Shown: one piece after another, positions 8,553 through 18,100 of the stretch
How positions within the stretch are numbered: position 1 is the first letter of the stretch
Layout of the letters: each line of letters opens with the position of its first letter
Position numbers and translations under genes: made by a program
Notes under the pieces: generated by a model
Seen by the model: only the letters and a program-made list of their open reading frames with translations
Told to the model about the DNA's origin: nothing
The model's database searches: none
Source of the DNA: a bacterium D16-56
GTDB lineage: Bacteria; Bacillota; Clostridia; Lachnospirales; Lachnospiraceae
Length of the DNA: 64,000 bases
Assembly (NCBI GenBank): GCA_003611875.1
Contig: RAYY01000001.1
Coordinates: 248,001-312,000 of the forward strand
Direction: 5' to 3'

Positions 8553-8590
8553 TTCTTTTTAAGCTCCTTTATGTTCATGGTTGGTCAAAA

Positions 8591-9856
8591 TCAGGCGTGT
8601 GTCTGAAAATCACTTTCTGCCAAGCCTGCCGATCTCCCGGCCAAAAAGCCGGTGCTCCACGCGATCTGCAGATTAAATCCCCCTGTCACGCCATCCAAAT
8701 CCAATACCTCCCCTGCAAAATACAGTCCCTTCACCAGCCTTGACTCCATGGTAGCCGGATGAATCTCCTTCACAGAAACACCCCCGCGGGTGATAATGGC
8801 CTCCCCATATCCTCTCATCCCCGTAAGAGTCAGCCGAAAATCCTTCAAAACATCCGCAAGCTGCCTTCTCTCCTCCCGGGTAATTTCATGAACCGCTTTT
8901 TCGGCGGGAATCCGGCTCCGTTCTGTGACAACCGGAATCAGCTTAGACGGCAGCAGCTCATCCAACGCATTTTTATATTGCCTGTTTTTCTTCTTTTCAA
9001 AATCCCGCAAAATCCGCTTATCCAACTGTTCCCGCTCCAGGGCAGGCTTTAAATCCACACACAGGGTAAGCTCTCCCTTTTCCAAAAAATCTGCCACATA
9101 ACTGCTGGCAGACAAAATCACCGGCCCGCTGACCCCGAAATGGGTAAACAGCATTTCCCCAAAATCCTCATACAAAACCTTTTTTCCCCTCAGAACCCTT
9201 ACCTGAACATTCCTTAAAGAAAGCCCCTGCAAGGCCTGTACCACAGCCAGCTCTCTCACCTCAAAGGGAACCAGCGCCGGAGTAAGCTTTGTAACCGTAT
9301 GTCCCAGTCTTTTTGCAAACTCAAATCCATCCCCTGTGGAACCGGTGGCAGGATAGGAAATGCCGCCGGTAGCAACCACCACCCGATCGGCAGCAGCAAA
9401 TGTTTTTCCTTTTTTCAATACCAATCCCGTTATTCGGCCGTCCTCAGCCCTTATGGATTCCACCTCACTGTGAAGACAAACCTTCACCCCCAGCTTTTCC
9501 AGCTTCTTGGAAAAAGCCCGGATCACATCCGAGGACCTGTCAGATACCGGAAACACCCGGTTCCCCCGCTCCACCTTGACCGGACAGCCGTTTTCCTCCA
9601 TCCATGCCATCATATCCTGGCTGGTAAAGGCATAAAAGCTGCTGTAAAGGAATTTCCCGTTATGGACGATCCCCTCAAACAGCTCCTCTGTCTCACAGGC
9701 ATTGGTCAGATTGCACCGCCCTTTTCCGGTAATATAAAGCTTCTTTCCCAGCTTTTCATTTTTCTCATAAATCCGGACCTGATGTCCGGCAGCAGCGGCG
9801 GCCACAGCAGCCATCATGCCTGCCGCGCCGCCGCCGATAATTGCCACTTTGCACAT
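8591..9856 (-). CDS. NAD(P)/FAD-dependent oxidoreductase, HI0933/YhiN family
   Basis: This 421-residue flavoprotein has an N-terminal FAD-binding Rossmann motif (AIIGGGAAGMMAAVAAA, about residues 5-21). The family signature LGKKLYITGKGRCNLTN follows, and near the C-terminus LYFAGEVLDLDGVTGGFNLQ with the second FAD-contact Gly cluster. The family includes YhiN/HI0933 and the bile-acid enzyme BaiN, but substrates of most members are unknown and no bile-acid genes lie nearby. It is widely conserved next to cmk in Clostridia, so a housekeeping role is more likely. Confidence 0.85.
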   Translation of the reverse strand: MCKVAIIGGGAAGMMAAVAAAAAGHQVRIYEKNEKLGKKLYITGKGRCNLTNACETEELFEGIVHNGKFLYSSFYAFTSQDMMAWMEENGCPVKVERGNRVFPVSDRSSDVIRAFSKKLEKLGVKVCLHSEVESIRAEDGRITGLVLKKGKTFAAADRVVVATGGISYPATGSTGDGFEFAKRLGHTVTKLTPALVPFEVRELAVVQALQGLSLRNVQVRVLRGKKVLYEDFGEMLFTHFGVSGPVILSASSYVADFLEKGELTLCVDLKPALEREQLDKRILRDFEKKKNRQYKNALDELLPSKLIPVVTERSRIPAEKAVHEITREERRQLADVLKDFRLTLTGMRGYGEAIITRGGVSVKEIHPATMESRLVKGLYFAGEVLDLDGVTGGFNLQIAWSTGFLAGRSAGLAESDFQTHA

Positions 9857-9861
9857 AGGAA

Positions 9862-11379
9862 TTATTTCCTTCCCTGCTCCGCCTTTACCTGGCTGATCTT
9901 CTTCTCCAGTGCATCCACCACGGTCTGCAGTACCTTTACCCGTGCATAATATTTACTATTTCCTTCTACCACGATCCAGGGAGCATAGGTGGTAGAGGTG
10001 CGCACCAGCATCTCATTGACCGCAATCTCATACTGATCCCATTTCTCCCGGTTGCGCCAGTCCTCATCTGTGATCTTCCACTGCTTTTCCGGAATCTCCA
10101 TCCGCTCCTTAAAGCGGCGCTCCTGCTCATCCTTGTCAATGTGAAGCCAGAATTTCAGCACCACGGCGCCTGAATTGGCCATGTGGGCCTCCATCTCATT
10201 GATCTCCTGGTATGCCCGTTTCCAGTCGTTCTCACTGCAAAAGCCCTCGATCCGCTCCACCATAACCCGGCCGTACCAGGTCCTGTCAAAGATGGCCACA
10301 TGGCCTGCCTTGGGAACCTTGTTCCAGAACCGCCACAGATAATGATGCTTTCTTTCTATGTCATTGGGGGAAGCCGTAGGACACACCTGATAGCCTCTTG
10401 GGTCCATATGGCTGGTCAGACGCTTGATCGCGCCGCCTTTTCCCCCTGCATCCCAGCCCTCAAATCCCAGAACCACCGGAATCCGAAGCCTGTAAATATC
10501 ACTGTGAAGAATCTCAAGCCTTTTCTGCAGCTTGTCAAGCTTTGCCTTGTACTCCTCTTTTGTGAGAGCCTTGGAAAGATCCACCCCGGACAATACTCCG
10601 TTCTGATAACGGCTCCCTGCATCCAAAGCAATCCCGGAATCCACCTTTTCCGCCGCCTTTAAGGATGCCTTTTCTGCCAAAGCCTGCTGCAGGCGCTCTG
10701 TCACGGTCTTTAAAATCTTCATGGCCGCATAATTCCGGTCCGTGGCCTCAATGATGGTCCAGGGGGCAAACTCCGTATCGGTCCGCTCCAGCATTTCTTC
10801 ATTGATCTGAAGATATTCATCGTACCTTTTATTCTTCTCCCAGTCGCCCTCTGTCACATGCCACTTGGTCTCCACCGATTTCTCCAGCTTCCGGAAACGT
10901 TTCTTTTGTTCTTCCTGGGAAATGTACAAAAACAGCTTAATGATCACCGCGCCCCCGTCGCTTAACTGCTTCTCAAAGGAACGGATATCCCGAAATGCCT
11001 CCGGCAGCTCCTTTTTCCTTGTCTCCTTGTCAAAGCGGTCTGCCAGCACCTTTCGATACCAGCTCCGGTCATAGATGGCAATCCGCCCGTTCTCCGGCGT
11101 CAAGGTCCAGAATTTCCACAAAAACGGACGCAGGTTCTCCTCCTGTGTAGGCTGATTGCTGGCATACACATCAAAGCCTCTTGGATCCAATGCCTGAATC
11201 AGCCGGTTGATCTGAGTGCCCTTGCCAGCCGCTCCCATACCCTCAAACAGGATCAGAACCGGAATGCCCGCCTCCTTCAAGCTGCGCTGCAGCTGCCCAA
11301 GCTTTGTACCTTCCTCCTGCAAAACCTTCTTATAGACCTCCTTTTCCACGGTCCTTGACAAATCGATTTTTTCCAACAT
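9862..11379 (-). CDS. Two-domain polyphosphate:AMP phosphotransferase (PPK2 class II)
   Basis: The 505-residue protein contains two tandem PPK2 (P-loop kinase) domains. The first has FEGMGAAGKGTQINRL, DPRGFDVYA and YDRSWYRKVL; the second has FEGWDAGGKGGAIKRL, DPRGYQV and FDRTWYGRVMVERI. Two fused PPK2 domains define the class II type that uses polyphosphate to phosphorylate AMP to ADP. In characterised members the C-terminal domain is the active one; here both keep P-loop and lid-type sequences, so this cannot be decided from sequence. It lies between the peptidase and flavoprotein genes with gaps of 25 and 5 bp. Confidence 0.88.
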   Translation of the reverse strand: MLEKIDLSRTVEKEVYKKVLQEEGTKLGQLQRSLKEAGIPVLILFEGMGAAGKGTQINRLIQALDPRGFDVYASNQPTQEENLRPFLWKFWTLTPENGRIAIYDRSWYRKVLADRFDKETRKKELPEAFRDIRSFEKQLSDGGAVIIKLFLYISQEEQKKRFRKLEKSVETKWHVTEGDWEKNKRYDEYLQINEEMLERTDTEFAPWTIIEATDRNYAAMKILKTVTERLQQALAEKASLKAAEKVDSGIALDAGSRYQNGVLSGVDLSKALTKEEYKAKLDKLQKRLEILHSDIYRLRIPVVLGFEGWDAGGKGGAIKRLTSHMDPRGYQVCPTASPNDIERKHHYLWRFWNKVPKAGHVAIFDRTWYGRVMVERIEGFCSENDWKRAYQEINEMEAHMANSGAVVLKFWLHIDKDEQERRFKERMEIPEKQWKITDEDWRNREKWDQYEIAVNEMLVRTSTTYAPWIVVEGNSKYYARVKVLQTVVDALEKKISQVKAEQGRK

Positions 11380-11404
11380 CCCTTTTCCCTCCGATTATAC
11401 TAGA

Positions 11405-13447
11405 TTAAAATTCTCTCATCCTAAGGTTGTTCCGTATCTGCGTCCGGTATGCGGTCAATTCCTCATATTGATAAAAGAACCGGATCCGCGCACCCCAAAT
11501 ACCGTCCGCTTCCCCTGGATGGTCTGTCAGAACAAACCACAAAAAGCTTTCCTCAAAACTAGGTTCAGGCTCGCCAAGGTCTCCCGGCTTTACCCCCAAA
11601 AAGACCTGCTCCTGAGACGTGTCCCATTCAGAAAAGGTCTTTTCAAAATCATCGCCGTAGGTTCCTGTCTGCTGAAACAGCCGTCCGCACAGCAGCAATA
11701 TCTGACGCTCTGTCTCGGTCTCATGACGCCACCTGCCGTCCCTGTGCAGGGCATCCTCCAGATCAATTCCCCAGACAAACCTGGGCGGCTGCCCCTGTGC
11801 CTCCGGCTCTCTGTCATCCTCTGAAAGCACCTCCAGGCTGGTACTGGTCCCTCCGATCCCGTCTGTATAGATATCGGCCCGAATCAGCTCCGCCTGCCCT
11901 CCCAGGGGCAGAAACTGCCGTACCTTGGCCATAAGCACATTCACCCTGGGATCCTGCGCCTTCTGCTCTGCTCCTTCCCGGCGCCCTAATCCCATCTGGG
12001 GATTCTGTCCGGAAGCAGGAATGATCTCATAGCTGTCAAGCAAGGTCCGCTCTGTCTCATAATTCCTCAGCTCCAGACGGTAGCTGTCCTGCAGCGGGCT
12101 TAGGGATACCAGGGTTGTGCAGACCGGATCCTGCCACACATACTCGGTTCCTGCCGGACCCTCCCAAAGCTCTGCAGGCTCCCCATACACGGATTCCAGA
12201 CGATGCCTCATCTCCTCAAAATCCACGCCTGCCCCGTCGCCGTCTATGGACACTAAATCCAGTTCCCCCGCAACATAGTAAAAATCCGTCAGGAGAGTCT
12301 GATCCACCCCGAACCACTTGACAGGATACTGATAGGCACGGATGGAATTTCCCTCATTGTCCGTATTTTCTACAGTTTGGCTTCCTCTCATGCCAAGACG
12401 CCTCTCTGTCTCAAACGGCTTCTCCCCAAAAGGAATAGGCGTCTGCCTGTGCTGGATATAGGCCCTGTCCCGCAGATCATTATAGTGACGGGATTTTGCC
12501 AGCATGGATGGAGTGTCCGGACTCATAATGTCTGACACGGTGCGGCTCAGCACGTTTACTACCTGGGTCAAACGCTCAATGTCCACGGTCCTTATGGTAT
12601 CAAAACGAGACCCTGACTCATAGGACTCAAGCCTTTGGGACAGCGACACTGCCGGAATCCCTTCCTGGACAAACCGGGCGTGTCCCCCTGTTTCCCGCTG
12701 TCCGTATGGCCAGCTCTCCCGCAGAAGCTCCTGACCTGTGGTTTTCAGAGAATCCCCTAAAAAGGTAGGCTTCCCGTCTATCGTACCCAGCACGAGACCG
12801 CCGTCACGGCCAAACCCCAGCTCGTCAAGCTGGACAGCGCCGATCACCCTGGCCCGCTCCGCCCCGGTCAGGGAAGCAAAATAGCAGCGGCAGCCTGCCT
12901 GCTCCTTGGCATAGGCAGAAAAGCTTACAAAGCGAAGCTCTGTGTCCGTGGGCATCCTGGACAGCAGCCTGGCTGTCTCCAGAAGAGCCGCCACACCGGC
13001 TGCCCCGTCTCCGGCGCCGGGACTGTAGGGAACCGTGTCGTGATGAGCCGCAATGATCAGAATATCCGCATCTTCTGAGGATGCCTTTCTCACTGCCTCC
13101 AGATTGATTCCGGACAATGCAGCCTCCTCCGGATTCTCCTGCCAGGAAAAGGACTGCATCGTCACCTCATATCCATAGTCCTCCAGAAGCTGCTTCATAT
13201 AACGGACGATCTTCTTCTCCTCCTCACTGCCTCCTACACGAGGAGAAGCGGCAAGAGTTTCCAGCTCCTCCTGCATATAAAAAGGATTTCCCTCCTCAAG
13301 AAGCGGAAGCTCATCCGGCTCTCTTCGCTGCTCCCTGCTCTCCCGGGGGAGAATCCGGGTGGAAGGCCCTGCACAGCCCGCTGCCGACGCTGCCGCCAGC
13401 ATGGCTGTCAGAAGCATCGCCCCCCTTAACTTGCGTGAATCACCCAT
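11405..13447 (-). CDS. M28-family zinc peptidase, lipoprotein
   Basis: This 680-residue protein has a lipoprotein signal (LLTAMLAAASAAGC, lipobox AAGC) and should be anchored outside the membrane. Residues about 60-320 form an M28 (Peptidase_M28) domain: metal ligands in IIAAHHDTVPYSPGAGDGAA (H and D), the AKEQAG segment, QLDELGFGRDG and ETGGHARF with a further His. The domain removes N-terminal amino acids or short peptides in other members. The C-terminal ~330 residues match no family I recognise; they contain FYYVAGELDLVSIDGDGAG and look like two beta-rich modules. It is the first gene of the operon leading to rpsA, preceded by a repeat-containing leader. Confidence 0.8.
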   Translation of the reverse strand: MGDSRKLRGAMLLTAMLAAASAAGCAGPSTRILPRESREQRREPDELPLLEEGNPFYMQEELETLAASPRVGGSEEEKKIVRYMKQLLEDYGYEVTMQSFSWQENPEEAALSGINLEAVRKASSEDADILIIAAHHDTVPYSPGAGDGAAGVAALLETARLLSRMPTDTELRFVSFSAYAKEQAGCRCYFASLTGAERARVIGAVQLDELGFGRDGGLVLGTIDGKPTFLGDSLKTTGQELLRESWPYGQRETGGHARFVQEGIPAVSLSQRLESYESGSRFDTIRTVDIERLTQVVNVLSRTVSDIMSPDTPSMLAKSRHYNDLRDRAYIQHRQTPIPFGEKPFETERRLGMRGSQTVENTDNEGNSIRAYQYPVKWFGVDQTLLTDFYYVAGELDLVSIDGDGAGVDFEEMRHRLESVYGEPAELWEGPAGTEYVWQDPVCTTLVSLSPLQDSYRLELRNYETERTLLDSYEIIPASGQNPQMGLGRREGAEQKAQDPRVNVLMAKVRQFLPLGGQAELIRADIYTDGIGGTSTSLEVLSEDDREPEAQGQPPRFVWGIDLEDALHRDGRWRHETETERQILLLCGRLFQQTGTYGDDFEKTFSEWDTSQEQVFLGVKPGDLGEPEPSFEESFLWFVLTDHPGEADGIWGARIRFFYQYEELTAYRTQIRNNLRMREF

Positions 13448-13491
13448 GGAAATCTCCCTCGCTTTGACTCAAAATAGTAGCTCACGAATAA

Positions 13492-13622
13492 CCTCGCTAA
13501 GTGTTCCTATTACACCATGTCCACTAACCTCACCGTTCGCCTCTGGCTCCGGTTCGCTAAGTGGACAGGTATTACTCACACTAAGCTCGTAAAAGACCTC
13601 GCTAAGTGTTCCTATTATACCA
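13492..13622. repeat. Duplicated 26-bp element with three TCGCTAAGTG cores
   Basis: The 26-bp segments 13492-13517 and 13597-13622 differ by one base. Their shared core TCGCTAAGTG (13494-13503, 13599-13608) occurs a third time at 13554-13563. The third core ends in GTGGAC, which can pair with GTCCAC at 13519-13524. The elements lie directly between lysC and the M28 peptidase gene. The outer copy also carries the -10-like TATAAT on the minus strand, while the inner copy has TGTAAT. The function is unknown; a duplicated promoter/operator or a small repeat element would both fit. Confidence 0.7.
13614..13622 (-). promoter_or_regulatory. Probable extended -10 promoter of the M28-to-rpsA operon
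   Basis: On the minus strand TGGTATAAT gives a perfect -10 with the TGn extension. The -35 region (TTCCTA at 17 bp) is poor, as is usual for extended -10 promoters. The start would lie about 160 nt before the peptidase ATG, so the repeat cores would be transcribed in the leader. Confidence 0.5.
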
Positions 13623-13658
13623 CATATGGATTTCTTTAGGAAGACAGAATCTGGGATT

Positions 13659-14987
13659 TTAGAGCACCTGCAGCTCTGCCGTGACAAAAATATCATAGAT
13701 CGCCTTGATCGCTGCCTCAAAATCCACATTTTTCACACCGATAATAATATTCAGCTCACTAGACCCCTGGTCAATCATCTTTACATTGATCCGGGCATGG
13801 GCCAATGCGGAGAAAATCCTTCCGGCTGTACCCCTTGTGGCCTTCATTCCCCGTCCTACCACTGCCACCAAAGCCAGATCCGACTCCAGGTCCACGCTGT
13901 CCGGCTCCACTGCACGGTGAATGCCTGCAATCACAGACTGCTCATATTCTTCAAACTCATCCTGATGGACCATGATGGTCATGGTATCGATCCCGGAAGG
14001 CATATGCTCAAAGGAAATGCCGAACTTTTCAAACACCCCCAGAACCTTCCTCCCAAACCCCACCTCTGTATTCATCATGGCCTTCTCGATATTAATGGCG
14101 CAGAAGCCCTTCTTGCCCGCAATCCCGGTGATGGTATACCGGGGCTTGCGCAGGGTGCTTTCCACAATCAGGGTTCCCTTATCCTCCGGCTTATTGGTAT
14201 TGCGGATATTAATGGGAATCCCTTCCTTTCTCACCGGGAAGATCGCATCCTCATGAAGCACACTGGCTCCCATGTAGGCCAGCTCCCGCAGCTCCTTGTA
14301 GGTAATGGTCTCAATCACCTGGGGATTGTCCACAATCCTTGGATCCGCCACCAGAAAGCCTGACACATCGGTCCAGTTCTCATACACATCCGCATGGATC
14401 GCCTTGGCCACAATGGAACCGGTCACATCAGAGCCGCCTCGGGAAAAGGTCTTAATGGTCCCGTCATGTCTGGATCCATAAAAGCCCGGAATCACCGCCC
14501 GCTCCACATGGGCCAGCCGCTCCGAAAGCTCCTTGTTCGTAGTATCCGACTCAAAATTGCCAAGAGCGTCGAAGAAAATCACCTCCGCCGCATCGATAAA
14601 CTCATACCCTAAGTAGCTGGCCATTACAAGCCCGTTCAAATACTCTCCCCGGGAAGCCGCGTAGTCCCGGCCTGCGCCCTTGACAAAATTCTCCTCGATC
14701 CTGTCAAACTCATAATCCAGGTTCAGATTCAGACCAAGCCCGTCGATGATCTCCAGATAGCGGTCCTTGATCCGGTTCAGCAGCTTTTTGTATGCAGTGC
14801 CTGCGCTGGCCGCATCATAACAAGCATACAGCATGTCCGTCACCTTCTCATCCTTGTCATTGCGCTTTCCCGGCGCTGACGGAACCACATACCGCCTGGT
14901 CTTATCTGACCGGACAATCTCCCCGGCCTTCTTAAACTGTCTGGTACTGGCAAGTGAACTGCCGCCAAATTTTACTACCTTTTTCAT
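13659..14987 (-). CDS. lysC: Aspartate kinase
   Basis: Aspartate kinase makes aspartyl phosphate, the first step toward lysine, threonine, methionine and diaminopimelate. The 442-residue protein begins MKKVVKFGGSSLAS (kinase signature KFGGSS) and has FSRGGSDVTGSIVA for nucleotide binding. Two C-terminal ACT domains follow (regions starting KKGFCAINIE and VAVVGRGMKATRG). ATG 14987 is chosen because it opens the invariant KFGGSS N-terminus and has GGAGAG upstream. dapA and dapB at the other end of the window belong to the same pathway. No lysine riboswitch is visible upstream. Which amino acid inhibits it cannot be told from sequence. Confidence 0.93.
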   Translation of the reverse strand: MKKVVKFGGSSLASTRQFKKAGEIVRSDKTRRYVVPSAPGKRNDKDEKVTDMLYACYDAASAGTAYKKLLNRIKDRYLEIIDGLGLNLNLDYEFDRIEENFVKGAGRDYAASRGEYLNGLVMASYLGYEFIDAAEVIFFDALGNFESDTTNKELSERLAHVERAVIPGFYGSRHDGTIKTFSRGGSDVTGSIVAKAIHADVYENWTDVSGFLVADPRIVDNPQVIETITYKELRELAYMGASVLHEDAIFPVRKEGIPINIRNTNKPEDKGTLIVESTLRKPRYTITGIAGKKGFCAINIEKAMMNTEVGFGRKVLGVFEKFGISFEHMPSGIDTMTIMVHQDEFEEYEQSVIAGIHRAVEPDSVDLESDLALVAVVGRGMKATRGTAGRIFSALAHARINVKMIDQGSSELNIIIGVKNVDFEAAIKAIYDIFVTAELQVL

Positions 14988-15040
14988 CCTTGTCTCTCCA
15001 TTCTGTCCTTCAGGAATTATTCCGGCCATCCGGAAAGGCT

Positions 15041-15067
15041 GCTGCCTGTCAGCCTCTGACAGGCAGC
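15041..15067. other. Perfect 12-bp hairpin between purL and lysC
   Basis: GCTGCCTGTCAG (15041-15052) and CTGACAGGCAGC (15056-15067) are perfectly complementary around a 3-nt loop. No U-run follows on either strand, so it is not a standard intrinsic terminator. It lies in the 121-bp gap between the purL stop and the lysC start and may act in RNA processing or stability between the two genes. Confidence 0.6.
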
Positions 15068-15108
15068 GCTTATCCGAAACCGCTGTGATCTCTGTCCGGC
15101 ACCGTCCT

Positions 15109-18100
15109 TTAACGGAAATACCCGACTCCCGACTCAAAAATCCTCATATCCTGTTCCCCGTAAATATTCATGGCCACTGCTTCCCCCCGACGCTCCGAGT
15201 GGGCCATCTTTCCAAAGATCCTCCCATCCGGACTGGTAATGCCTTCTATCGCCATATAAGAACCATTGGGATTCCAGAACTCATCCATGGTGGGAATCCC
15301 CTGATCATCCACATACTGCGTCGCCACCTGGCCGTTTTCAAACAGCCTCTTTAACCACTCCTCATTGGCCACAAACCGCCCCTCTCCATGGGAAGTCGGA
15401 TTGCAATACACCTTCCCTAATTCTGCCCCGGAAAGCCAGGGAGACTTGTTGGATACCACCTTAGTATAGACCATTTTGGACACATGGCGTCCGATGGTAT
15501 TCATGGCCAGGGTGGGAGAATCCTCATTCTGTTCCACGATCCATCCCCCGGTGGCCAGCCCCAGCTTGATCAGCGCCTGGAAGCCATTGCAGATCCCAAG
15601 CATCAGCCCGTCACGCTCATGGAGAAGCTTTTCCACCTCCTCCTTAATCACCGCGTTACGGAATACTGCGGCAAAGAACTTAGCGCTTCCCTCCGGCTCA
15701 TCTCCTGCCGAAAAGCCCCCCGGAAACATGACGATCTGCGCACCTGCGATTTCTTTTTTATAGACCTCCACCGACTCCCGAATATCCTCTGCCGACAAAT
15801 TCTTAAATACCCTTGTTACCACCTTTGCCCCGGTACGCTCAAAAGCCATCTGGCTGTCATACTCACAGTTCGTCCCCGGAAATACGGGAATAAATACCGT
15901 GGGCCGGGCCAGCCTGTGGCTGCACACATACACGGAATCCGCCTGATACAGCTTGTCCTCAACCGGCTTTTTCTCTGCCCCCGAATTGGTTGGGAACACC
16001 TTTTCCAAGGTGCCCGTCCATCTCTCTAATGCCTGATCCAGGGAGATTTCAACAGGTCCGTACTCCAGCACGGCCCGGTCTGTCACCTCACCGATCACCG
16101 TATAGGAAATGGCAAGCTCTCCCACCCTTCCGTCCGCCACCTCACAAACAATATTCCCCCAGCCGGGCAAAAAGAAATCTCTCGGGTCCAGGCTGTGCTC
16201 GATCTTTACACCCATCCTGTTGCCGAAGGCCATCTTGCTGACTGCTTCTGCCAGCCCGTGCCGCTCCACAGCATAGGCAGACAGGATCCTTCCGGCCTGT
16301 ATATCCTGACGCAGCTTTTCATACCCTTCCATGACCTGCTCATATTGAGGCAGATCATAGGCATCTCTCGGAATGCAAAATACCACGATCTTGCTTCCCG
16401 CCCGCTTAAACTCCGGCGTAATCAGATCCTTGTGGCTGGCCACATCCACGGCAAAGGAAACCAGGGTCGGCGGCACATTGATTTCCCCGTGCTCCTCATC
16501 CTGGAAGGTTCCTGACATACTGTCCTTTCCTCCGATAGAAGGCAGGCCAAAGCCAAGCTGCGCCTGATACGCCCCCAGAAGCGCAGCAAACGGTGCGCCC
16601 CACCGCCTTGCGTCCTGGGTCATTCGTTTAAAATATTCCTGGAAGGTAAAGCGGATCCTCTTAAAATCCCCGCCTGCCGCCACGATCCTGGCCACAGAGG
16701 ACACCACCGCATAGACTGCGCCGTGGAACGGACTCCAGCTTGACAGATATGGGTCAAATCCATAGCTCATCATGGTAACGGTATCCGTGGTCCCGTTCCT
16801 CACCGGAAGCTTTGCTGCCATAACCTGCGTTTCCGTAAGCTGATATCTGCCTCCAAAGGGCATAAACACAGAGCCTGCGCCGATGGATCCGTCAAACATC
16901 TCCACCAGGCCTTTCTGGGAGCAAACATTTAAATCCCCAAGAACCTGAAGCCATGTGCTGCGCACATCCTGCACTTCTTTTCTCTCAAAAGGACTTCCCT
17001 GCCTGGACGGCGTCTCCAGAATCACGTCCGCCTCCTGGTGGGCGCCGTTGGTATCCAGAAATGCCCGGCTGATATCCACAATGGTTTTCCCTCTCCAGGT
17101 CATGACCAGCCTGGGGGTTTCCGTCACCGCTGCCACTGGCACTGCCTCCAGGTTTTCCTCCCCTGCATAGGTCAGAAACTGCTCCACATCCTTTTCATCC
17201 AGCACCACGGCCATCCGCTCCTGGGATTCGGAAATGGCGATCTCCGTGCCGTCCAACCCTGCATATTTCCTGGGCACCTTGTCTAAATCCACCGCAAGTC
17301 CTGCGGCCAGCTCCCCGATGGCCACAGACACGCCCCCTGCGCCGAAATCATTGCATTTCTTGATGATGCTGCTGACCTCCGGACGACAAAACAGCCGCTG
17401 GATCTTTCTCTCTGTAGGCGCATTCCCTTTCTGCACCTCAGCGCCGCAAAGCTGGGTAGACGCCTCTGTGTGAACCTTAGAGGAGCCGGTCGCCCCGCCG
17501 ATTCCGTCACGCCCGGTCCTGCCGCCTAACAGCACGATCACATCCCCTGGGTCCGAGCTCATCCTCTTTACATATTTTCTGGGCGCAGCCCCCATGACAG
17601 CCCCGATCTCCATCCTCTTTGCCGCATAATCGGGGTGATAGATTTCCTTTACATACCCGGTGGAAAGCCCGATCTGATTGCCATAGGAGCTGTATCCGGA
17701 GGCAGCGCCGCCAACCAGCTTTCTCTGGGGCAGCTTGCCCTTCATGGTCTGGCTGAGAGGAGCCGTCGGATCTGCTGCTCCCGTCACCCGCATGGCCTGA
17801 TAGACATAGGTCCGCCCGGAAAGAGGATCGCGGATCGCGCCGCCTAAGCAGGTAGCTGCGCCGCCGAACGGCTCGATCTCTGTGGGATGATTGTGGGTCT
17901 CATTCTTAAAGTTCACCAGCCACTCCTCTGTGGTCCCGTCTATGGTCACTGGCACAACAATACTGCAGGCATTGATCTCCTCGGATTCCTCCAGATCGGC
18001 AAGCTTTCCCTCAGACCGCAGCTTTTTCATGGCCATCAGGGCCAGATCCATCAGACATATGAACTTGTCCTTCCGATCCCCATACAGCGCCCTGCGGTCT

